Shown one piece after another: positions 57,666-64,000 of a stretch of 64,000 nt of DNA; positions within the stretch are counted from its first letter, which is position 1; every line of letters begins with the position of its first letter. The DNA is from Aldehydirespirator sp965203575 (lineage in GTDB: Bacteria; Actinomycetota; Acidimicrobiia; Acidimicrobiales; Aldehydirespiratoraceae). The notes beneath the pieces were generated by a model. That model saw only the letters and a program-made list of their open reading frames with translations, was not told the origin of the DNA and ran no database searches. Position numbers and translations under genes: made by a program. The stretch is taken from NCBI GenBank assembly GCA_965203575.1, contig OZ241894.1, positions 3,720,001 through 3,784,000 on the forward strand, given 5' to 3'.

Positions 57666-58862
57666 ATGCCCGGAGCTCTCGCTGACATTCGGGTGATCGA
57701 GGTGGGCACGCTGCTGGCCGGCCCGTTCTGCGGCCAGCTGCTGGCCGACCACGGGGCCGAGGTGATCAAGGTCGAGCCGCCGGGCACCGGCGACCCGATG
57801 CGGGCCTGGGGCCAGGAGAAGGCCGACGGCAAGTCGCTGTGGTGGCCGGTGGTGGGCCGGGGCAAGAAGTCGGTCACCATCAACCTGCGCGAGCCCGCCG
57901 GCCAGGACCTGGTGCGCCGGCTGGCCGCCGGCGCCGACGTGCTGCTGGAGAACTTCCGTCCGGGCACGCTGGAGCGCTGGGGACTCGATCCCGAGGATCT
58001 GCAGGCCGCCAACCCGAAGCTGATCGTCACCCGGGTGTCGGGCTACGGCCAGACCGGGCCGTACTCCTCCAAGCCGGGGTTCGGCAACATCGGCGAGGCG
58101 ATGGGAGGCATCCGCTACACCACCGGCGACCCGGAGAAGATGCCCAGCCGGACCGGGATCAGCATTGGCGACACGCTCACCGCCATGTTCGCCACCATCG
58201 GCACGCTGAACGCCCTGCATGTGCGGGAGCGCACCGGCACCGGCCAGATCGTCGACGCCGCGCTGTACGAGTCGGTGCTGGCGGTGATGGAGTCGCTGCT
58301 GACCGAGTACCACGTGGCCGGGTTCATCCGCGAGCGCACCGGGTCGATGATCCCCAACATCGCGCCGGCCAACGCCTACCCGACCCGAGACGGCAGGATC
58401 CACCTGATCTCGGGCAACCAGGACACCGTGTGGCGGCGCATGGCGGAGGCGATGGGCCGGCCCGAGCTGGGCACCGACCCCCGCTACGCGACTCACATCG
58501 CCCGGGGCGACCACCAGCAGGAGCTGGACGAGATGATCGCGGCGTGGACGGCCACCCTCGACGCCGACGAGCTGCGGCGGATCCTCGACGAGTACGCAGT
58601 TCCCAACGGCCAGATCTACCGGGCCCCGGAGATGCTGGCCGATGAGCACTTCGCGGCGCGTGAGGCCATAGCCTGGGTCGACAGCGCCGACTTCGGGGCC
58701 ATTCCCATGCAGAACATCGTGCCGAAGCTGTCCGGGACCCCCGGCTCGATCGACTGGTCGGGCCCGACGCTGGGCGAGCACAACGACGAGGTGCTGGGCG
58801 GGATCCTCGGGTTGGATGCGGACGCCGTCGAGCGGCTGCGGGCCGACGGGATCGTGGCGTGA
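57666..58862 (+). CDS. CaiB/BaiF (class III) CoA-transferase, second copy
   Basis: The 398-residue protein has IRVIEVGTLLAGPFCGQLL, AEVIKVEPPGTGDPMR, VLLENFRPGTLERWGLD and VSGYGQTGPYSSKPGF, with the catalytic Asp expected in ISIGDTLTAM. It is clearly related to the enzyme at 51711 but not a recent duplicate. The stop overlaps the next gene as GTGA. Paired with the HMG-CoA lyase-like gene across a shared promoter, it likely supplies that enzyme's CoA ester. Confidence 0.88.
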   Translation: MPGALADIRVIEVGTLLAGPFCGQLLADHGAEVIKVEPPGTGDPMRAWGQEKADGKSLWWPVVGRGKKSVTINLREPAGQDLVRRLAAGADVLLENFRPGTLERWGLDPEDLQAANPKLIVTRVSGYGQTGPYSSKPGFGNIGEAMGGIRYTTGDPEKMPSRTGISIGDTLTAMFATIGTLNALHVRERTGTGQIVDAALYESVLAVMESLLTEYHVAGFIRERTGSMIPNIAPANAYPTRDGRIHLISGNQDTVWRRMAEAMGRPELGTDPRYATHIARGDHQQELDEMIAAWTATLDADELRRILDEYAVPNGQIYRAPEMLADEHFAAREAIAWVDSADFGAIPMQNIVPKLSGTPGSIDWSGPTLGEHNDEVLGGILGLDADAVERLRADGIVA

Positions 58863-59539
58863 CGTCGCGGGAGGCCAAGACGGGCGAGAGCCTGGCCGAG
58901 GACTACCGGCAGGCGGGGTTCAACAACCGGCTCGGGTTCGGGGCGAGCCCGGCCCTGGTGGTGATCGACTTCTGCCGGGCCTACCTGGACCCGGAGTCGC
59001 CGCTGTACGCCGGGGTGGAGGACGCCCGGGCGTCGTGCCAGCGGGTGCTGACCGCGGCCCGGACGGCGGGGATCCCGGTGCTGCACACCACGATCGAGTA
59101 CCAGCCGGGAGGGGCCGACGGCGGGATCTTCTTCCGCAAGGTCGGCGCGTTGCGGTGCTTCGTGCGGGGAAACCCGCTGAGCGCCTACGGCGAGGGTCTG
59201 GCACCCGCCGACGGTGAGGTCGTGGTGGTCAAGCAGTACGCCTCGAGCTTCTTCGGCACGTCCTTGGCCTCGACGCTGACCGCGATGGGGGTCGACACGC
59301 TGATCCATACCGGCGTCTCCACCAGCGGCTGCGTGCGGGCCACCGCGCTCGACGCCTGCCAGCACGGCTTCGTTCCCATAGTCGTGCGCGACGCATGCGG
59401 GGACCGGGACCCGCAGATCCACGAGTCCAACCTGTTCGATCTCGACGCCAAGTACGCCGACGTAGTCTCCGAGCAGGAAGTCCTCGACTACCTGTCAGCC
59501 CTGACGGTCGGAGAAAGGACCCACGCCCCGTGCATCTGA
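58859..59539 (+). CDS. isochorismatase-family amidohydrolase
   Basis: The 226-residue protein has the complete cysteine hydrolase triad: Asp37 (VVIDFCRAYLD), Lys125 (VVKQYASSFF) and Cys158 (HTGVSTSGCVRAT). Its long N-terminal arm and the FFRKVG segment resemble N-carbamoylsarcosine and maleamate amidohydrolases. In the proposed scheme it would release ammonia from an alkylmaleamate formed by the cyclic amidohydrolase. It is coupled to the CoA-transferase by GTGA. Exact substrate is inferred. Confidence 0.85.
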   Translation: MTSREAKTGESLAEDYRQAGFNNRLGFGASPALVVIDFCRAYLDPESPLYAGVEDARASCQRVLTAARTAGIPVLHTTIEYQPGGADGGIFFRKVGALRCFVRGNPLSAYGEGLAPADGEVVVVKQYASSFFGTSLASTLTAMGVDTLIHTGVSTSGCVRATALDACQHGFVPIVVRDACGDRDPQIHESNLFDLDAKYADVVSEQEVLDYLSALTVGERTHAPCI

Positions 59540-59584
59540 CGCAAGGGTTCTGGCCACCCCGTCGCCAAGAAGGCGCCCGAGCGG

Positions 59585-60325
59585 ATGCTTGTCCGCGCCC
59601 TGGTGGTGTCGGCGTTGGCCGCCGCCCTGGTCGCCCTGCTGGCGTCGTGTTCGGGAGGGGCGGACAGCGCGGTCCTGGCCACCACCGGCAACTACCACCC
59701 CTTCAACTTCGTGAACGACTCGGGCGAGATCGACGGGCTCGACAGAGAACTGGGCGACGAGCTGTGCCGCCGCGCCAAGCTGGAATGCGAGTGGGTCATA
59801 CATGAATGGGAGACCCTGATCCCGAGCCTGGCCAACGAGCAGTTCGACGCGATCATCGCGGGCATGAGCATCACCGCGGAGCGGGACATCGTCATCGACT
59901 TCACCGAGCCCTACTACCCGCCCACCCCGTCGGTGTACCTGGCGCTCGAGGGTGCGGGAGACGAGGCGGCCAGCGGCCGGTTGGGCGCGGCGGACAACAC
60001 CATCTTCTCCGACTACTTCGAGGGCCTGGGCATCGAGTTCGAGGCCTTCGGGCCCGACCGGACCGGACTCGACGCGGTCCTCGACGGCGAGGTCGACGCG
60101 ATCCTCGTGGACCACGCCTATGCGGTGGAGAAGATCGTCGAGCTCGAAGGCCAGCTGGCCATCGTGGGCCCGGAGGTTCCGCTGGACATGGGCCTGGGCA
60201 TCGGCGTCCGCGACGGCCACAAGCTGAAGGGTCAACTCGACGACGCCATCGAGTCGATGAAGGCCGACGGCTCCTTGAACGCCCTCATCACGAAGTGGCC
60301 AGGAGCCGACGCGGCCACATTCTGA
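59585..60325 (+). CDS. amino-acid-type ABC transporter solute-binding lipoprotein
   Basis: The 246-residue product has a signal peptide with lipobox LLASC (Cys22) and a periplasmic-binding-protein type II fold: ATTGNYHPFNFVNDSGEIDGLDRELGD (read in parts), FDAIIAGMSITAERDIVIDFTEPYY and VDAILVDHAYAVE. These match family 3 amino-acid-binding proteins. No permease or ATPase gene is adjacent, so it may be an orphan or serve a distant transporter. It follows the amidase gene by 45 bp on the same strand. Confidence 0.85.
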   Translation: MLVRALVVSALAAALVALLASCSGGADSAVLATTGNYHPFNFVNDSGEIDGLDRELGDELCRRAKLECEWVIHEWETLIPSLANEQFDAIIAGMSITAERDIVIDFTEPYYPPTPSVYLALEGAGDEAASGRLGAADNTIFSDYFEGLGIEFEAFGPDRTGLDAVLDGEVDAILVDHAYAVEKIVELEGQLAIVGPEVPLDMGLGIGVRDGHKLKGQLDDAIESMKADGSLNALITKWPGADAATF

Positions 60326-60442
60326 TCCCCGGACAGTCGCGCGGCATCCTGGGCCGATCTGACGGTTTTCTTGGTCTAGTTGTATCGTAAATCTTCGGTT
60401 AGACAGTGCACAAATCTAGGGTTACGCCATAAGCTCCTCGTC

Positions 60443-61714
60443 GTGAGGTATGTGGAGCGCCATCTTGGGCCGCGAGTCCGCGAAGCATTGGACACGTTCC
60501 GGGCGGTGGTGCTGCACGGCGCTCGCCAGAGCGGCAAGACCACCCTCGCCAAACAGGTCGCCGCCGAACGGGGCGGCACCTACACCACGCTCGACGACGA
60601 GCAGACCCGGCTGGCCGCACTGGAGGATCCCTTCACCTTCCTGTGCGAACAACCGCATCCGATGGTCATAGACGAGATCCAGCTCGGTGGCGACCGGGTG
60701 GTCCGCGCCGTCAAGATGGCCGTCGACGACGATCCGGCGACGGGCCGTTTCCTGCTGACGGGGTCCACCGACTTCTTGTCGGTGCCCACAATCAGCGAGT
60801 CGTTGGCGGGACGGGCCGCCATCCTGCGGCTCTGGCCGATGTCCGCGGCCGAGATGAACGACACTGCGGGCTGCGGTCTCGCCGACTGGTTCAAGGGGCG
60901 GGTCCCGGTCGGCGATGCCTCGCAGCTGACTCGCTCCGACTACCTGGAGATGGTCTGTGCGGGCGGGTACCCCGAGGCGGCGGAGTTGAACCCGTCGGCA
61001 CGGCGGATGTGGTTCGAGAGCTACGCGGAGACGGTGATGAGCCGCGACGTGGCTGCGCTCGCCGACGTGCGGCGTGCCGACGCCCTGCGCGCCGTCCTGC
61101 AACTCGCCGCGGCGCGCACCTCCGGCGAGCTCAACGTCGCCGACTGGTGCCGCCGGCTGGGCATCGACCGCGGCACGCTGGAGGCCTACCTGGGCTGGCT
61201 GCGCATGGTCTTTCTCATGCACGAACTGCCCGCCTGGACCCGCAACCTCACAGCCCGCGTCGTGAAACGACCCAAGCTCCACCTTGCCGACACCGGCCTT
61301 GCCGCCGCGCTCATCAACGTCGATCCCGACGCTCTGCGACCAGCCACCGCCGTGGCTACCGGGCCGTTGCTTGAGACCTTCGCCGCCAACGAGGCCGCCC
61401 GCCAACTCTCATCCAGCGGCGAGCCGCTGCATTTGCACCACTACCGCGACAGCGCCGGCCACGAAGTCGACCTAGTGATCGAGCGCGCCGACGGCGCCGT
61501 CGTCGCAGTGGAGGTCAAAGGCACCGCATCGCCCGGCACCGACCACCTCAAACACCTCGCCTGGATGCGCGACCACCTCGACACCGTGTCCCCAGACACT
61601 TTCCGCGCCGGCGTACTGCTGCACACCGGACCCCGAAGCCTCAAGGTAGGAGATCGCCTTTACTCCGCCCCCATCGACACTCTCTGGCACCCAACCGCGA
61701 CCCGCCACAACTGA
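60443..61714 (+). CDS. AAA-family ATPase with DUF4143 domain
   Basis: This 423-residue protein starts VRYVERHLGPRVREAL, has Walker A GARQSGKTT near residue 26 and Walker B PMVIDEIQL near 75, then the GSTDFLS and LRLWPMS motifs of AAA_14. The C-terminal half has the DUF4143 features GGYPEA, LADTGLAAAL and a PD-(D/E)XK-like end (DSAGHEVDLVIE, VVAVEVKGT). Such proteins are common in mobile and defence regions but their role is unknown. The GTG at 60443 matches the family start; an ATG at 60380 is in frame. Confidence 0.87.
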   Translation: MRYVERHLGPRVREALDTFRAVVLHGARQSGKTTLAKQVAAERGGTYTTLDDEQTRLAALEDPFTFLCEQPHPMVIDEIQLGGDRVVRAVKMAVDDDPATGRFLLTGSTDFLSVPTISESLAGRAAILRLWPMSAAEMNDTAGCGLADWFKGRVPVGDASQLTRSDYLEMVCAGGYPEAAELNPSARRMWFESYAETVMSRDVAALADVRRADALRAVLQLAAARTSGELNVADWCRRLGIDRGTLEAYLGWLRMVFLMHELPAWTRNLTARVVKRPKLHLADTGLAAALINVDPDALRPATAVATGPLLETFAANEAARQLSSSGEPLHLHHYRDSAGHEVDLVIERADGAVVAVEVKGTASPGTDHLKHLAWMRDHLDTVSPDTFRAGVLLHTGPRSLKVGDRLYSAPIDTLWHPTATRHN

Positions 61715-61920
61715 TCAATCTGAAGCACGGCGAACCGCCCGTGTCGGGTGGGCCATGAAGCGTTCCGGCCTGTGCTCAGCATCGCAGCATTGACACCAAG
61801 CACTACCGAGAATTGACATAGGAGACTACCGAGAATCGACAACAGCAGAAGGTTACTGGCGACAGGACCAACCGGCCGGCCCTCGGGAACAGGCCCACCA
61901 AACGCTCGGCGAGTCTGCTG

Positions 61921-62676
61921 CTACCAGCGCTCGTGGCGGGGGCGGACGTTGCAGCGGTTGATCCACTCCTGCACCATCGCCTCGTCGCCGAGATCGATGC
62001 CGTCATCGAGCATCTCGGTGACGAGGTTGGTCGTGGGCGAGCGGTTGTCCGGGTCCGCGGCGTTGCTCCTCATGTCGACGAAGCACTCACGGGCCGCCTC
62101 AAGGTTCAGCTCGAGCAACTCCGCTGCGAGACCGCGGCGCCGCGCTGCGGAGCGAAGCCACATGGGGAACACCCACTCGACGATGTCATGCCACTCGTCG
62201 TCGCACACTGACTTGGCTGGGATCCACACGCACAGGAAATGCTCCACTCGGCGCGGGCTCCAGCACAGCGGATCGCCGTCGGACCACGCATAGGCGAACC
62301 GGCACACCGCGCTGGCCACAGACTCGACCTCGTCGGGCATGGCCTCCTCGGAGACGTCGACGAACTCCTCGCAGAGGCTGTGGATCTCCTCTTCGGTCAG
62401 CGATCCCGGGAACCTCGCTCCCCCGTCGGGCAGCAACGCGACCCGCTGGGCGACCAGGGCCCGCAACTCGTGGTCTAGCCCGTCGTCGCCGTCATATCCG
62501 AGATCGGTGTGGTCGCGTTGTTCCAGCGCGGCCTCGACCATGACGCGCGCGTCGGCCAAGTCGAGCGGCCGCAACACCGTGTGGGTCTGTTGCAGGAACG
62601 GGCACTCGATCGCCTCGATCGGTGGGCCATACACGAAGTGACACGCCAATGAGCCCTGCGAACCGTTGACGGTCAC
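61921..62676 (-). CDS. hypothetical protein, 251 aa
   Basis: I do not recognise this acidic, Trp- and Cys-containing soluble protein. It includes EIHSLCEEFVDVSEEAMPDE, ESVASAVCRFAYAWSDGD and WHDIVEWVFPMWLRSAARR. The GTG start overlaps the stop of the upstream gene as GTGA, so the two proteins are made together. They are divergently placed from a DNA methyltransferase gene. A helper role in a restriction or defence function is possible but unsupported. Confidence 0.6.
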   Translation of the reverse strand: MTVNGSQGSLACHFVYGPPIEAIECPFLQQTHTVLRPLDLADARVMVEAALEQRDHTDLGYDGDDGLDHELRALVAQRVALLPDGGARFPGSLTEEEIHSLCEEFVDVSEEAMPDEVESVASAVCRFAYAWSDGDPLCWSPRRVEHFLCVWIPAKSVCDDEWHDIVEWVFPMWLRSAARRRGLAAELLELNLEAARECFVDMRSNAADPDNRSPTTNLVTEMLDDGIDLGDEAMVQEWINRCNVRPRHERW

Positions 62677-63026
62677 GCCGAGACCACGGCCGGGCCGTAG
62701 ACGCTGATCGCCGCCGCCACCATCGCAGCGGCCCTTCCGTTGGGGCAGGCCTCCGCCGCGGCCAGCGCCTTCGAAGCGTCCATCACCCGGGAGCCACCAG
62801 GACCAACCGGACGGAACAGGATCTGCGCGGACGACGCCCACTCCTCGGCGTTGTCAACATCGTCGCACTCGGCCACAACGCTGGCAGCCGCATCCAACAA
62901 CACCTGCTCCAATGGCAGGCCCTCGCCCGGCATAGGAGCAGGCCTCTGCTCGCGGCGGGGCCCACCGGGCCTCGTTCCCTTCGGGGTGACACGACCGCCC
63001 CGACAACGGCGACGTGGACGTGGCAT
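62673..63026 (-). CDS. hypothetical protein, 117 aa
   Basis: The protein has a basic Arg/Pro-rich first 35 residues and a helical alanine-rich remainder (LEQVLLDAAASVVAECDDV, EWASSAQILFRPVGPGG). A GGGAGG ribosome site precedes the ATG. It is coupled to the 251-residue gene downstream by a GTGA overlap. No family was recognised. The basic N-terminus could contact nucleic acid. Confidence 0.6.
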   Translation of the reverse strand: MPRPRRRCRGGRVTPKGTRPGGPRREQRPAPMPGEGLPLEQVLLDAAASVVAECDDVDNAEEWASSAQILFRPVGPGGSRVMDASKALAAAEACPNGRAAAMVAAAISVYGPAVVSA

Positions 63027-63249
63027 CAGATGTCTCCCTCCCTGGCGTCTCGACCCCTGCAGAGTCGGGCGCGGCGCAAGCTCGCCCCCCGGGCTGTGTC
63101 TAGCCGATGATCGCCCCGTCGCAGCGGAGCACGGTCCAAGCGCTTAGCCCGGCCACAGGCCCTGCTGCACCGGCCTCGCGTGCCGCGAGGGGGCCTTGAG
63201 CGTCGCCCCACACATCTTGACTGTCACACACTGACGTGACAATAGGCGG

Positions 63250-64000
63250 GTGATGCACGGCGAACGCGGCCAACACGAACGATCGAGGTCCTGCGCGCGC
63301 CTCTTCGATCTTGCCTCCACAGAAGCGGCGGCGACCAAGTCCCTGCCCGTACACCGCGAGCAGGCCCTGGAGTGTGACAATGAACTAGCTATCACTCAGG
63401 TGGAGTTGCCGGACGGTCTGCTGGACCTAGGCAACCCGCAGCGAGACCTGCCGCGCATCGCGAGAGATCCGGCCATGACCGATGCCATCGCCCGAGCGCT
63501 GAACGCGGTCGCCACGACCCAGCGCCTGGCTGTCGACGATGCCGCTACAGCCGTGGCCGCGCTGCCCGCCGAGTCCGTGCACCTAGTGGTCACCAGCCCG
63601 CCGTACTGGAACCTCAAGGAATACCCCGAACGCGACGGCCAACTCGGCTGGATCAATGACTACGAGAGGTTCCTGGACCGGCTCGCACCGGTGTGGCAGG
63701 CTTGCCATCGGGCGCTGGTGCCCGGTGGCCGACTCGTGGTCGTCGTCGGGGACGTGTGCCTCTCTCGGCGGCGCAACGGTGGGCGCCACACCGTTGTGCC
63801 CCTGCACGCCTCAATCGTTGAGCAGTGCAGACACATCGGCTACGACAACTTGTCCCCGATCATCTGGCACAAGATCGCCAACGCTCGCCACGAGGTCTCC
63901 AACAGCAACGGCTCGTTTCTCGGCAAGCCGTACGAGCCGAATGCGGTGCTCAAGAACGACATCGAGTACATCCTGATGCAGCGCAAGCCCGGTGGCTACC
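63250..64000 (+). CDS. DNA methyltransferase (N4-cytosine/N6-adenine type), partial
   Basis: About 250 residues are visible before the right edge. The catalytic motif TSPPYWNLKEY near residue 116 is of the (S/D)PPY class seen in beta-type N4-cytosine and N6-adenine methyltransferases. The supporting strand HLVVTSPPY and VPGGRLVVVVGDVC follow, with IIWHKIANARHE and IEYILMQRKPGG further on. The AdoMet motif would lie beyond the edge, as in this class. GTG 63250 or ATG 63253 opens the frame after an in-frame stop; ATG 63476 is a later alternative. A nuclease may follow to the right. Confidence 0.85.
   Translation, partial: MMHGERGQHERSRSCARLFDLASTEAAATKSLPVHREQALECDNELAITQVELPDGLLDLGNPQRDLPRIARDPAMTDAIARALNAVATTQRLAVDDAATAVAALPAESVHLVVTSPPYWNLKEYPERDGQLGWINDYERFLDRLAPVWQACHRALVPGGRLVVVVGDVCLSRRRNGGRHTVVPLHASIVEQCRHIGYDNLSPIIWHKIANARHEVSNSNGSFLGKPYEPNAVLKNDIEYILMQRKPGGY

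Overview
This is a high-GC window whose codon use, 4-bp ATGA/GTGA gene overlaps and content (LIV-type transporters, class III CoA-transferases, acyl-CoA dehydrogenase, molybdopterin hydroxylase) suggest an actinobacterium, perhaps Acidimicrobiia-like. That assignment is inferred; there is no rRNA or marker gene here. No tRNA, rRNA or CRISPR array was seen.

Layout. (i) 1-12.2 kb is an accessory region. It holds the start of a PLD/SNF2-type defence helicase, two MNT/HEPN pairs (one convergent), a Doc toxin with its ribbon-helix-helix antitoxin, HicB-like remnants, a protein tyrosine phosphatase, a DinG-like helicase and an orphan xanthine-dehydrogenase-type large subunit. (ii) 12.3-26.6 kb, on the minus strand, is a polymorphic-toxin-like locus. 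A 1232-residue secreted protein ending in a bacterial phospholipase A2 (PLA2) domain is followed by a lipoprotein that may be its immunity partner. Upstream lie three further PLA2 C-terminal cassettes, each followed by a related lipoprotein and embedded in direct repeats; one cassette is broken by an IS3-family element. A prepilin-like gene is duplicated. (iii) 26.8-59.5 kb is a large catabolic island. (iv) 59.6-64 kb holds a solute-binding lipoprotein, an AAA/DUF4143 ATPase, an unknown gene pair and the start of an N4/N6 DNA methyltransferase.

The catabolic island is the main find. It encodes a Rieske oxygenase next to a protein that matches plant red chlorophyll catabolite reductase (RCCR) along most of its length, a second protein of bilin-reductase appearance, an SDR closely resembling plant chlorophyll b reductase (NYC1/NOL), an esterase of chlorophyllase/pheophytinase type and four lipocalin-like proteins. 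Around them are enzymes suited to opening and degrading the maleimide-type monopyrroles expected from tetrapyrrole breakdown: a hydantoinase-type cyclic amidohydrolase, a nitrilase, an isochorismatase-family amidase, an Asp/Glu-racemase-family enzyme, a PrpD protein, two CoA-transferases, a CitE-type lyase and an HMG-CoA-lyase-type enzyme. A complete LIV-type ABC transporter is compressed into two fused polypeptides plus a binding protein. Five copies of one operator-like motif (GTTCC-N7-GRAAC-N3-GTTYC) stand in front of transcription units across 25 kb, including the island's own IclR-family regulator. This implies one regulon. I propose a bacterial PAO/phyllobilin-like chlorophyll (or other tetrapyrrole) degradation pathway. 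Family calls rest on motifs read by eye; substrate and pathway are inference.
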